64,000 bases of DNA from an uncultured Acetatifactor sp. (GTDB lineage: Bacteria > Bacillota > Clostridia > Lachnospirales > Lachnospiraceae): NCBI GenBank assembly GCA_910589035.1, contig CAJUSI010000009.1, positions 1 to 64,000 on the forward strand, in the 5' to 3' direction. The notes under the pieces were generated by a model. The model searched no databases. It was given only the letters and a program-made list of their open reading frames with translations, and was not told the origin of the DNA. Both the position numbers and the translations under genes were made by a program. Positions 33,324-42,063 of this stretch are shown here, piece after piece. Within the stretch, counting starts at the first letter, position 1. The number at the start of each line of letters is the position of its first letter.

Positions 33324-35147
33324 ATGAATATTTCAGGCCAGAGATATATAGATAATCTGACCGCAGCGCATGGCCTGCTCAAGCCCCGTTTGGAACCGGA
33401 TATGACAGAGGAGGAATCACTTCAGGCGATCCGCGATAATGCGGTGCGCCTGTATGAGATTCATCAGGAAAACAACGGAATTTTAAACGAAATACTTTTT
33501 TCAAAAAAGGCGGATACCCTCACGGAGGAAGAGGCTTCGGAGCTCTCGGAGCTTGCCGATGCACTCTTTCATTTCAACCGCAGTCTGGATACCGGGATTG
33601 CTTACCGGATTCACCGCCTGCTCTATGCCTATGGAGAGTACCATAAGGATGTGGACCGAATGGTGCGTGAATTATATTATCAGGGAATCACCCTGTTTTA
33701 CCTGAATGTCCGGGACAGCAGCCAGGGGATATTTCAGGACCAGATGGGAGAATGCTTCCGGCTGGGGGCTTCCTACCTGGAGCAGTACGAAAAACTGGAG
33801 AATCCGCAGACCAGAAACTTTATCCTGCGCTGCCTGGGCAATGTGAAATACGGGCTGAAGGGCCGTGATGGGGATCGGAATACCGAATGGAAGGATTACA
33901 TGGAATGCTTTCACCGGGCCATGGAGGTTTTTGAATCGCCCGGCTACAGGCAGATGAATCCGGAGCTTTCCTGGGATACTTTTGTGTATACCATGCATTA
34001 TGACAGAACGAAATTTCTGGCTGTCTTAAGGGAGGGGGAGTATCCCCATATAGCAGAGGGCGTGATGGAGTCGGCGGAACATGTCTATCATCACCAGGAG
34101 CAGATTGCCAGAGCCAACGACAGCTCCATCGGCGTGCGCACCCGGTATGTATACATGGCAGCCAGGTATCATGCGGGATTGGCCGATCTCCATGAACTGC
34201 TGGACGCTCTGTACGAATTGTGTGAATCCGCGGATCTCCATGACTTTTCCGGAGACAATATCTGGACGCTCCTGACGACTCCGGAATATCTGATGCACTA
34301 TGCGCAGCTGCTTCCGGAGGAAGAGCAGGAGGCCTTCCGGCCCCTTCTGGAAAGGGCTTTGGAGAAACAGAAGGAATATCTTTTCCTATTTCCTCAGAAT
34401 GAATACGGCATGCAGATTGCACGGTCCATACAGGGTATCGCGGGGTACCTGTCCGGGCAGGATACGCATTTCTCTCACCGGCTGCTGGAGTATATTCTGG
34501 CATGCCATCCTCCCACATTTGTTCATTCCAGAATGGTTGCCCTGCTAACCAGGCATCTCTGCGCCAGGCTGGTAAAGGTGGAGCCTGAACTGTTGTCCGG
34601 GACTTTCGGACTGGAGGAGGTGGGGGATTCCGGTAATCTGGAACAGCTCCTGGAACAGGCTTATGAAGGCGGACTGTACCATGATCTGGGAAAATGTATG
34701 CTCTTAAACTATGTGGGATGCTACAGCCGCAGCCTGCTGGACGAGGAATTTGCCTGTATTAAAATGCACCCTGCATTTGGCTGCAGACTGTTGGAGGCTC
34801 TCAGGATGGAGGACATGTCAATGATTGCCTATTGCCACCACCGCAGCTATGACGGGAGGGGAGGATATCCGGCTTCCGATGAGAACTGTCCCGACCGTGT
34901 CCGCTGGATTGCGGATATTGTCACGGTGGTGGATGCGCTGGATGCCGGGACGGATAATGTGGGCCGCTGCTATGCCGCAGCCAAGGACTATGAACGGCTG
35001 GTGGAAGAGCTGCGGGCCGGAAGGGATACCAGATATGCGCCGGATATTGTGAGGCTGTTCGATGATCCTGTATTCTGCGCCGAGACAAAGGAATTTCTGG
35101 AGGAAAGCCGCAGGCGGGTGTATCTGGAAGTGTATCATATAGAATAA
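33324..35147 (+). CDS. HD-GYP-like phosphohydrolase with a helical N-terminal domain
   Basis: The first 420 or so residues of this 607-residue protein are mostly helical, without membrane segments, and look like TPR-type repeats (LYYQGITLFYLNVRD, ARYHAGLADLHELLDAL). The C-terminal part is an HD domain of HD-GYP type: YHDLGKCML near residue 452, MHPAFGCRLLE, then CHHRSYDGRGGYP near 503. The latter deviates from the usual HHExxDGxGYP by having R for E. It may hydrolyse cyclic di-GMP or another nucleotide; the altered motif makes this uncertain. AGAAGGGAG precedes the ATG. It follows guaB by 59 bases. Confidence 0.8.
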   Translation: MNISGQRYIDNLTAAHGLLKPRLEPDMTEEESLQAIRDNAVRLYEIHQENNGILNEILFSKKADTLTEEEASELSELADALFHFNRSLDTGIAYRIHRLLYAYGEYHKDVDRMVRELYYQGITLFYLNVRDSSQGIFQDQMGECFRLGASYLEQYEKLENPQTRNFILRCLGNVKYGLKGRDGDRNTEWKDYMECFHRAMEVFESPGYRQMNPELSWDTFVYTMHYDRTKFLAVLREGEYPHIAEGVMESAEHVYHHQEQIARANDSSIGVRTRYVYMAARYHAGLADLHELLDALYELCESADLHDFSGDNIWTLLTTPEYLMHYAQLLPEEEQEAFRPLLERALEKQKEYLFLFPQNEYGMQIARSIQGIAGYLSGQDTHFSHRLLEYILACHPPTFVHSRMVALLTRHLCARLVKVEPELLSGTFGLEEVGDSGNLEQLLEQAYEGGLYHDLGKCMLLNYVGCYSRSLLDEEFACIKMHPAFGCRLLEALRMEDMSMIAYCHHRSYDGRGGYPASDENCPDRVRWIADIVTVVDALDAGTDNVGRCYAAAKDYERLVEELRAGRDTRYAPDIVRLFDDPVFCAETKEFLEESRRRVYLEVYHIE

Positions 35148-35300
35148 GCGGTAAAGCAAAATTTTGGAAGTGCTTATGGAAGGTATTGCAATAAAAGGGG
35201 AGCTATGATACAATCAAGTTATATTTCGGATATCATAATCCGATTCTCTTCTCACCTTTGAAGGGATAGGATATTATAAAACGTTGGAAGCTTTCTTTCC

Positions 35301-35350
35301 GGCTTTGCTTTTCCGGCAGGATAACCATTTTCTGCCATGAAAGCAAGGCC
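35301..35350 (+). other. long hairpin in the leader of the chemoreceptor gene
   Basis: GGCTTTGCTTT (35301-35311) pairs with AAAGCAAGGCC (35340-35350) with one mismatch, and GGCAG with CTGCC inside. No U-run follows, so it is not a standard terminator. The whole 365-base gap from 35148 to 35513 has no gene; this hairpin is the only clear structure. It does not match the cyclic di-GMP riboswitch consensus. Confidence 0.5.
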
Positions 35351-35513
35351 GAAACTATATTATGGAATCCGGGAGATTTCGTGAGGTTATACGTTTGGAA
35401 GGGGTGAAGAAACGATACGGGAAGCGCGCGGCGGACTTTCCTGGGGGACAGGGACGCGGCAGGACGCGAATGCAGATTTTTGAGGCAATAAGGAAGAGGA
35501 AGGGAGTATAAGT

Positions 35514-37163
35514 ATGAGAAGAAGTGTGAAAATTATGGTGGGGGTGCGTGTGGTGGCCGCATTGATATCCATGTTGCTGGTGGGAGTGATAATGATGTAT
35601 AACCTCCAGGAAATGAGACGGTCAGAGGATGCCAGCGCAGAGGCAAATGCCCTGCTGGAGAGAGTGCAGAAGGCGGAGGTGGCACATTATAAATGGTCTG
35701 CCAATCTCAGCAATGCACTGTATGAGGGAATGGAGTTTACGGGGAGCACGGATCCCACAGGATGTGTGCTGGGCCAGTGGATCTATGGAGAGGCCGGGAG
35801 CAGCAATGAGACGGTCATGAAACTGAGAAATCAGATAAAGCCCCTTCATGAAGAGCTTCATGGCTCCGCCATCCAGGTGCTGGAACTGTATGAGAAGGAT
35901 CCGAAGCAGGCGCAGTCTTATTATCAGGAAACCATTCAGGCGAATCTGGGTGTTCTGGTAGGGTTACTGGATCAGGTGGTGGAAGAGGAAACCATTCTCA
36001 AGGAGGAGAGCAGGGAGAGTATTCTGGATACCATGAGGATTATGCGCAATTCTTTCTGGGGAGGAATTGCATTGGCATTGTTCTGCCTGCTGAGTCTGGT
36101 ATCCTATGTGCTGAGACGGGTGGTCAAACCGATCCTTATTATTACGGCTAAGGCCCGTCCCCTGGAGGAAGGATGCCTGAAGCTGGAGATGGATTATGAC
36201 CGCAATGATGAGATCGGCGATCTGGCCCATACCATAAAACGCTCCATGGAGCAGACGAATCAGTATGTGGAGGATATCAACCGCATCATGAACGAGCTTT
36301 CCCAGGGGAACTTTAACGTGGGTACATCTGTTCACTTTATCGGAGATTTCAGTACGATTGAAAGCTCAATAAACAGCTTTACTTCTTCTCTCTCCACGGC
36401 CATGTCTAATATCGACGAGGTGGAGGGGACGGTATTCGGCTATGCCGAGAATCTTTCCGCCGGAGCGCAGGCGCTGGCTCAGGGGGCTACTCAGCAGGCA
36501 AGCGCGGTGGAGGAGCTGCTGGCGACTTTGGACGATCTGTCCAGAAATGCCCAGCGCAATATCAAGACGGCATCCACCGTACGTGAGGATGCACGCCTTA
36601 CCGGAGAACAGGTGAATCTCAGCAGCAGGCAGATGGAAGAGCTGGTTGCTGCCATGAGGGATATCAGTGCTACCTCCAACAAGATTGAAAAAATTATCTC
36701 TACGATTGAAGATATCGCATTCCAGACTAATATCCTTGCCCTGAATGCCGCGGTGGAGGCCGGCCGTGCAGGAGAGGCGGGCAAGGGCTTTGCGGTGGTA
36801 TCCACAGAGGTGCGCTCTCTTGCGGCCCGTTCCGACGAGGCCGCCAAGGCTACCAAGGAGTTGATTGAGAACTCCGTGCAGGCAGCCAACCGGGGAGACC
36901 AGATTGTGAATGAGGTTTCCGCTACCCTGTCCAGGACATTGGATCTTGTGAGCAAATCCAACCTGGCCGTGGGCGAGATTACGGAAGCTGTGCAGATAGA
37001 GGCGACAGCCATCGAGCAGGTGACGGAGGGCGTGGGCCAGATTTCCGAAGTGGTGCAGACCAATTCTGCAAGCAGCGAGGAATCCGCGACGGTCAGCACC
37101 GAGCTCTTCGAACAGGTGCGCCGTCTGCGTGACCAGACCAGCCGTTTCCAGCTGAAGAAATAA
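35514..37163 (+). CDS. methyl-accepting chemotaxis protein with extracytoplasmic CZB domain
   Basis: The 549-residue receptor has a transmembrane helix at about residues 9-30, an outer domain to about 180, a second helix near 182-203, a HAMP region and a cytoplasmic signalling domain with the conserved tip (IEDIAFQTNILALNAAVEAG). The outer domain fits the chemoreceptor zinc-binding (CZB) pattern, with H58, C84 (in CVLGQWI), H112 and H116 (in LHEELHGSA) as the expected three-His one-Cys ligands. CZB domains are more often cytoplasmic. It should report zinc or an oxidant such as hypochlorous acid (inference from the family). AAGGGAG precedes the ATG. Confidence 0.9.
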   Translation: MRRSVKIMVGVRVVAALISMLLVGVIMMYNLQEMRRSEDASAEANALLERVQKAEVAHYKWSANLSNALYEGMEFTGSTDPTGCVLGQWIYGEAGSSNETVMKLRNQIKPLHEELHGSAIQVLELYEKDPKQAQSYYQETIQANLGVLVGLLDQVVEEETILKEESRESILDTMRIMRNSFWGGIALALFCLLSLVSYVLRRVVKPILIITAKARPLEEGCLKLEMDYDRNDEIGDLAHTIKRSMEQTNQYVEDINRIMNELSQGNFNVGTSVHFIGDFSTIESSINSFTSSLSTAMSNIDEVEGTVFGYAENLSAGAQALAQGATQQASAVEELLATLDDLSRNAQRNIKTASTVREDARLTGEQVNLSSRQMEELVAAMRDISATSNKIEKIISTIEDIAFQTNILALNAAVEAGRAGEAGKGFAVVSTEVRSLAARSDEAAKATKELIENSVQAANRGDQIVNEVSATLSRTLDLVSKSNLAVGEITEAVQIEATAIEQVTEGVGQISEVVQTNSASSEESATVSTELFEQVRRLRDQTSRFQLKK

Positions 37164-37172
37164 CAGGAGCAG

Positions 37173-37275
37173 AGGGCTGTCGGGAAAATGATGCCGGTAT
37201 ACAATATATGATTGTGAATTTCTGCATGTCACAGCATATATTGCAGGAATGCGGCCATTTCCCGGCAGCCCTTTT
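37173..37275 (+). terminator. terminator-like long hairpin behind the chemoreceptor gene
   Basis: AGGGCTGTCGGGAAAATG (37173-37190) pairs with the complementary stretch ending CATTTCCCGGCAGCCCTTTT, with a bulge, around a partly structured interior. A short T-run closes it. Its CGGGAAATG/CATTTCCCG ends match those of the hairpin at 13489-13622. Confidence 0.65.
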
Positions 37276-37431
37276 GGCGTTTGCATTTCTGTCAAGCCCT
37301 GTATACCTCCATGCTTCACGGCCTGATTGCGGAGCGCAGCCGGGATCCCGGCAAGGATAACATGGACATAGACAAAGCTAAGGGGAGTTTCATTGGGCAA
37401 AAGGAATACCGGATGTATTTTGCAGTTGTCG

Positions 37432-37474
37432 GGAGACCTGAACGTATGATATACGGCAGGTCTCCTGTTTTTTT
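37432..37474 (+). terminator. strong rho-independent terminator
   Basis: Perfect nine-base arms GGAGACCTG (37432-37440) and CAGGTCTCC (37457-37465), with CGTAT/ATACG pairing inside the loop, followed by TG and seven T residues. No coding gene ends just upstream apart from the chemoreceptor 270 bases earlier, which already has its own hairpin. Confidence 0.85.
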
Positions 37475-37665
37475 GTCCTGCAGGATGGTTCATCCTATTA
37501 GGTCTGGTCATATTTTCGTGCGGGCTCGTGCGGCCTTTTTCTTTATACTGTCCGTCCTGTCTGCGATCTCTTAACTTTTCCCATATAGCGATAACGGCCT
37601 GAAGACTTTGAAGTGGAAATTCAAATTTTATGAAGTACGGGATATATTAACCGGCAGCTATTTTT

Positions 37666-37692
37666 GAATATATATAATTTAGAAATATATTC
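37666..37692. promoter_or_regulatory. AT-rich inverted repeat, candidate PadR operator
   Basis: GAATATAT (37666-37673) and ATATATTC (37685-37692) are perfect inverted arms with an 11-base spacer, 14 bases before the -35 box of the PadR operon. PadR repressors commonly bind AT-rich dyads near their own promoters. Confidence 0.45.
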
Positions 37693-37706
37693 TCAACAAA
37701 TATACA

Positions 37707-37735
37707 TTGACAGGCGAGGTATATTGTGCTATGGT
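37707..37735 (+). promoter_or_regulatory. sigma-A promoter of the PadR operon
   Basis: Perfect TTGACA (37707-37712), a 17-base spacer and TATGGT (37730-37735), 22 bases before the ATG at 37758. Confidence 0.8.
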
Positions 37736-37757
37736 GTAGTGGAAGAGAGGTGATGAT

Positions 37758-38081
37758 ATGTCCATTACATCCGACATTTTGCGCGGACACACGGAAACGA
37801 TTATTCTGGCGCATCTTCTGGAGCAGGACAGCTACGGCTACCAGATCAACAAGGATATCATGAAGAAGACGGACAATCGATGCGAACTGAAGGAAGCCAC
37901 GCTGTATTCCGCCTTTCGGCGGCTGGAGCAGGCGGGATACATACGCACTTACTGGGGGGACGAGACAGTGGGGGCGAGACGGCGCTATTACTCCATCACC
38001 GAGGAGGGGCGCCGGGCATATCAGTCCTACAAACGGGACTGGGAGGAGGCGAAATTTACCATCGACCAGCTTCTGAAGTAA
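37758..38081 (+). CDS. PadR family transcriptional regulator
   Basis: This 107-residue winged-helix repressor has the PadR pattern: ETIILAHLLEQDSYGYQINKDI (recognition region near residues 13-34), ATLYSAFRRLEQAGYI and the wing GARRRYYSITEEGRRAY. GAGAGGTGATG precedes the ATG. It heads a three-gene operon with a permease-prefix-like protein and a DUF4097 protein, the common arrangement for an autoregulated envelope-stress module. Confidence 0.93.
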   Translation: MSITSDILRGHTETIILAHLLEQDSYGYQINKDIMKKTDNRCELKEATLYSAFRRLEQAGYIRTYWGDETVGARRRYYSITEEGRRAYQSYKRDWEEAKFTIDQLLK

Positions 38082-38128
38082 TCTGTAAGAAAAAGGCTCC
38101 CTGTGGGGAAGCCGGAAAGGGAAAGGAC

Positions 38129-38806
38129 ATGAACGAGAAAATAAGAAAACATATTGAGGAACTTTTTACGAACGCTCCGAAGACCAGAAAGGCCATGGAG
38201 CTGAGGGAGGAAATGACGCAGAATACCATAGAAAAGTATCAGGATCTGATTGCCGAGGGCTTTCAGGAGGAAGCGGCCTATCAGAATGTCATCAGCTCTA
38301 TCGGCGATGTGACGGAGCTGTTTGGGGATCTGGAGGAAAGGACTCCCCTGTCCCTGCCCGAGAAGGACAGGAAGAAGAAAGCGCTGATCAATTCTGCGGC
38401 AGCGGGGCTGTACATCTTTGCCATAGGGGCATTTCTGTGCGGTATGGCAATCACCGAGATCTGGTTCTTCTACCCTGAGGCTGCAACTATCGTGATTGCC
38501 CTGACCGTGCTGCTGTGTATTCCGCCCACTTGTATGCTGGTCTATGCGGCGCAGATGTATCCAAATTATCAAAGAAAAGATAACACTCTGGTGGAAAGCT
38601 ACAAAGAAGCGGTCCATGCAAGAAATAAAGAGAAATCGGTGAAGGCTTTCGTCAGCGCCATTGTCTGGCTGGCGACATTGATTTTCTATTTCCTTATCAG
38701 CTATGTCAGTTCAAAATGGGAGATTACCTGGATCATATTCCTGGCAGGCGGCTGTGGACAGGCTATTGTGTGCCTGGTGTTCAGCCTGAGACAGAAAACC
38801 GCATAG
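38129..38806 (+). CDS. membrane protein with N-terminal permease-prefix-like domain
   Basis: The 225-residue protein starts with a helical domain (IRKHIEELFTNAPKTRKAM) that includes YQNVISSIGDVTELFGDLEE, the usual form of the domain called permease prefix or DUF1700. Four transmembrane helices follow between about residues 92 and 220. It lies 47 bases behind padR and before the DUF4097 gene, so the three are likely co-regulated. The start at 38129 follows GGGAAAGGAC. Function is unknown. Confidence 0.8.
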   Translation: MNEKIRKHIEELFTNAPKTRKAMELREEMTQNTIEKYQDLIAEGFQEEAAYQNVISSIGDVTELFGDLEERTPLSLPEKDRKKKALINSAAAGLYIFAIGAFLCGMAITEIWFFYPEAATIVIALTVLLCIPPTCMLVYAAQMYPNYQRKDNTLVESYKEAVHARNKEKSVKAFVSAIVWLATLIFYFLISYVSSKWEITWIIFLAGGCGQAIVCLVFSLRQKTA

Positions 38807-38894
38807 GCTGCAGTATTTTTATGAAGAATAAGCTCTGAAGAAAAAGGGAATTCGGGAGAAAAAGGGAACCCGGAAGAGAAGAAGGGGGAGCGGT

Positions 38895-40118
38895 ATGAGG
38901 AAAATCAAAATAGCCACCATTATTTTCCTGGTCTGCGTGGGTATCTGCCTGTGCGCCATATTGGGGTATGCCCTGACCATGGAACCGGGAGCATGGAGCA
39001 GGAACAGAGACTCCTATTCCTTGGTGCAGGAAGAAGAAATTGATATAAGCGGGATTCGCAGCCTGGAAATTGATTACGGGGGAGCTTCCAACGATGTTTA
39101 TTTCTACGAAGGTTCGGGAGATACCATCCTGATACGCGAATATATGAACTATACGCCGAAGGATAACCAGATCTCCGCCATTCTCCGGGAAGGGGATACG
39201 CTTGCAATAAAAGGAAGGAAGAGATGGCTGTTTACTTTCTTGCTGTTCCGTTTCGGCGACGCCTATACCGAGATATATCTTCCTGCCGGTTTTGCGCAGA
39301 CGCTTCGGAGCATGGAGGTAAAGACCGTAAGCGGAGAGATCAGTTCGAAGCTTCCGTTTCGGCTGCAGGAAGGTTTCGGGGCTTCCAGCACCAGCGGCGA
39401 TATCTTTTTTCCGGGAATACAGTCGGAGAAAATCGACATGTGCTCCACCAGCGGCAATATCTGTCTGGAGGAAGCGGCAGCTTCCGGCATCTCCGCCTCC
39501 ACTACCAGCGGGGATATCGCTCTGGGCAGAGTCCTGGGCAATACCACTCTTTCCTCCACCAGCGGTATGCTTACACTGACACAGCTGTCAGGTGATTTGC
39601 GGGCTTCCACCACCAGCGGGGATATCGTGCTGGGGGAAATGGACGGAGGGATGAATCTCTCCAGTACCAGCGGGAATATCAGCCTGGAACATGGCAGGGG
39701 AAATCTGGAAGCCGAAACCGTATCGGGAGATATCCGATCGGAGACGCTGGAGGGAGCCTTCCGGCTGGATACCACCAGCGGGACTGTGTCAATTCTGGGG
39801 GGAGAAGGACAGGGGACAGCCGAGAGCGTATCGGGCGATATCCGTATCTTCCTGGAAAATCCCACAGGGGATTTCGAAGTATCCACTACCAGCGGAAATG
39901 TGGATTTTAAGCTGCCGGATACGGAAGGGTATTCGCTGGATTTTGATTCCACCAGCGGGGAGTGCGGTACCTTCTTTGACCAGGCGCTCACCTTCAATAA
40001 AAGAGGGAACCATGCGGAAGGGAAATACGGAAACGGAGTGAGAACCATCCGGGTTTCCACGGTCAGCGGAGATCTGAGAATTGTCCGATGGGAGGCTGCT
40101 GGGACGGAATCAGAATAA
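38895..40118 (+). CDS. DUF4097 family beta-repeat protein, membrane-anchored
   Basis: The 407-residue protein has one N-terminal transmembrane helix (about residues 5-27) and a long outer domain made of short beta repeats. At least ten copies of a TSGDI/TSGNI motif (for example FGASSTSGDIFFPG, MNLSSTSGNISLEH) indicate a right-handed beta-helix or adhesin-like stack, the mark of DUF4097. It closes the PadR operon. Members of this arrangement are linked to envelope stress in Firmicutes, which I infer here from context. AAGGGGGAGCGG precedes the ATG. Confidence 0.88.
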   Translation: MRKIKIATIIFLVCVGICLCAILGYALTMEPGAWSRNRDSYSLVQEEEIDISGIRSLEIDYGGASNDVYFYEGSGDTILIREYMNYTPKDNQISAILREGDTLAIKGRKRWLFTFLLFRFGDAYTEIYLPAGFAQTLRSMEVKTVSGEISSKLPFRLQEGFGASSTSGDIFFPGIQSEKIDMCSTSGNICLEEAAASGISASTTSGDIALGRVLGNTTLSSTSGMLTLTQLSGDLRASTTSGDIVLGEMDGGMNLSSTSGNISLEHGRGNLEAETVSGDIRSETLEGAFRLDTTSGTVSILGGEGQGTAESVSGDIRIFLENPTGDFEVSTTSGNVDFKLPDTEGYSLDFDSTSGECGTFFDQALTFNKRGNHAEGKYGNGVRTIRVSTVSGDLRIVRWEAAGTESE

Positions 40119-40383
40119 ATTTTGAGGCAGTGCAGGAACTTTTCCCGGGCAGAATCGTCTATACAGGCAAAGCAAATACCCCGCGGCATTCGCAAAGCCG
40201 ATTTCTAATTCACGGCAATATTGCCAGTGCCTGTCAATAGAATTCTGATCCGGGATTTCATTGTTGGCTTTATACCCAGGCTGTTCGGAAAGCAGCTTTG
40301 CAGGCAGCGGCACAAAGTGAGCCTGATTCGTTGCTCAACAGGCAATGTCTGGCAGCGGGAATAAAGATGCAAGGAGGGTTTCT

Positions 40384-41376
40384 ATGAAGAAGGGCAGAGG
40401 ATTACTGTATTTATTGGCGTGTGTTTTGACTCTGGCAGGCTGCGGAAAGGCAGAAAGGCCTGACGCCGCGGGAGATGGGAGCGGCCAGAAAAGCGAGGCG
40501 CAGAGCGGAGAGGAAGGCGTCTCCGCAGGGGACAGCAGCACAGGGAACGGCGCTGCTGCAGGAGACAGCAGTATGGGAGCGGATGAGGGAGACTCCGCAG
40601 GGGACAGCAGCACAGGGACGGACACAGGCGTCTCCGAAAAAGAAAGATTCACCGCAAGATTCCGCATTGTGGACGGGGCAGAATCCGGTAATCTGGTGCT
40701 GGCGGCAGAAGAAGGAAACGAAGTCTACACTCTCTCTACGGGGGAGATCCCCGTAACCGTGGACGGCAGGGAAGGGGACGCTTCAGCCCTGGAGGATGGC
40801 ATGGCGGTGGATATTGTCTTCGACGGGAGTGTGATGGAAACCTTTCCAGCCCAGTTTGGCAGGGTATATTCTATCTCCGCATATGGTCCCGGAACGGAAG
40901 AGAATCCCGAAGGCGGCTACTATGATCTCTGCGGCCTGTATCTGCAGGTATTAAATGATCTGTGGGACAGGGACAGCGGACTGAACGACGGCATCAGCAT
41001 GATCAGCGTGGATTTATCTCAGGCTCCCGGGGGCCTGACCCAGGGAGAGAAGACTGCGGTCGCCTGGATCTTTGCCTGCCGGCATAATGCGGAGATGCTG
41101 ACCATGTCTTATGAGGAGCTTGTAGAAGAAGGCTATTTGTCAGAGGTGAGTTCTGGTAACGGCAATAAGCTTTACCAATGGAAAGACGGCATCCTGTTTT
41201 CCATTACGCCGTCCGGGCAGGAGGAAGAAAAGGTTTATTCGTTTCCTGTCATTCAATTCGATGCCGGAAAATGGCGCAGCCCCAAGGGTGCATATTTCTT
41301 CGGCAGATGCTCGGCTCTCTGGTCTGAAATGGGGACCTGGACCAGCTATGAGATCGGAAATGAGGCAATTTCCTGA
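40384..41376 (+). CDS. lipoprotein of unknown function with G/S/D-rich linker
   Basis: A signal peptide ending in the lipobox TLAGC (near residues 16-20) predicts a lipid-anchored outer protein of about 310 mature residues. After the cysteine lies a low-complexity linker with repeated GDSSTG and GDSSMG units (to about residue 85), then a folded domain of beta character (RIVDGAESGNLVLAAEEGN, VDIVFDGSVMETFPAQ) and a helical part. AAGGAGGG precedes the ATG. The 264 bases before it contain no gene I can support. Confidence 0.75.
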   Translation: MKKGRGLLYLLACVLTLAGCGKAERPDAAGDGSGQKSEAQSGEEGVSAGDSSTGNGAAAGDSSMGADEGDSAGDSSTGTDTGVSEKERFTARFRIVDGAESGNLVLAAEEGNEVYTLSTGEIPVTVDGREGDASALEDGMAVDIVFDGSVMETFPAQFGRVYSISAYGPGTEENPEGGYYDLCGLYLQVLNDLWDRDSGLNDGISMISVDLSQAPGGLTQGEKTAVAWIFACRHNAEMLTMSYEELVEEGYLSEVSSGNGNKLYQWKDGILFSITPSGQEEEKVYSFPVIQFDAGKWRSPKGAYFFGRCSALWSEMGTWTSYEIGNEAIS

Positions 41377-41483
41377 CCCGGGAAGGCCCGAAACCTGAAT
41401 CTTCACGGAATAATCAGTTTTACAGTATAAGAAGCCTTATGGAAAAGGTATAAAAGCCTCCGAAAATGGGAAAGCTTGCATCA

Positions 41484-41510
41484 GCGGACTGCCATGGGAG
41501 CGCAGTCCGC
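41484..41510. other. GC-rich hairpin
   Basis: Nine-base arms GCGGACTGC and GCAGTCCGC around a nine-base loop. It lies between a lipoprotein gene and a doubtful small gene and has no U-run. A second GC-rich hairpin (GGCGGAAGGGG with CCCCTTCCGCC, 41840-41880) lies further on. Apart from these and the small gene, 41377-42063 holds nothing I recognise. Confidence 0.5.
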
Positions 41511-41538
41511 AAACAGGATGAAAGCGGGAAAAGAGAAA

Positions 41539-41733
41539 ATGATTTCATTTTTGGAGATGGTACAGCATTTCCCCATGGGAGCCGCTGTAGAGCTGCCCGG
41601 GAGCAGAACCGGAGAATCGGAAAAGCAGGAAGTGATCGGTTATGAATACTATAACGGAACCGGCTACCTGCTTTTCCGCGATATGGAGAAGATAAATGCG
41701 GAGCAATGCATGCGGAAGTCTCGCGTGATGTGA
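41539..41733 (+). CDS. possible small protein, unknown
   Basis: A 64-residue frame starts ISFLEMVQHFPMGAAVELPG and contains VIGYEYYNGTGYLLFRDMEK, which has normal protein composition, unlike its surroundings. The upstream AAAAGAGAAA is a weak ribosome binding site. It may be a truncated copy of a longer gene. I do not recognise it. Confidence 0.35.
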   Translation: MISFLEMVQHFPMGAAVELPGSRTGESEKQEVIGYEYYNGTGYLLFRDMEKINAEQCMRKSRVM

Positions 41734-42063
41734 GGGATTTTATGCGGCAGGGCGCCGGGAGCAGCGGCAGGGCTTTATGTGGGATGCGGCGGGAAGCTGG
41801 GGATGGCGGCAGGGCCAAAGAGGGGTTGCGGCGAGTGACGGCGGAAGGGGGCGGGGACACTTTGCTCGGCCCCTTCCGCCTGTATTGCCGCAAAATAATT
41901 TTGGTGGATGGGACGTGGATTTTGTGGAGCCGTTTTTCTTTTTTTGGATTTATCTTATCGGCCATTTACAGTTGGGACGGATATTACAGAAGCGGATTTG
42001 GGGTCAGGGGAATTTTCCGCACGGGAAAATAAGAATCCTTTCAGAGAAACCAGCCGGTTCCGT

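Noticed and set aside
35301..35350. Cyclic di-GMP riboswitch before the chemoreceptor gene
   Set aside because: The hairpin is clear, but the conserved internal motifs of the GEMM classes are not found.
40110..40313. Minus-strand 67-residue frame between the DUF4097 and lipoprotein genes
   Set aside because: Composition is protein-like (NEIPDQNSIDRHWQYC), but I recognise no family and see no ribosome binding site; it may be a relic.
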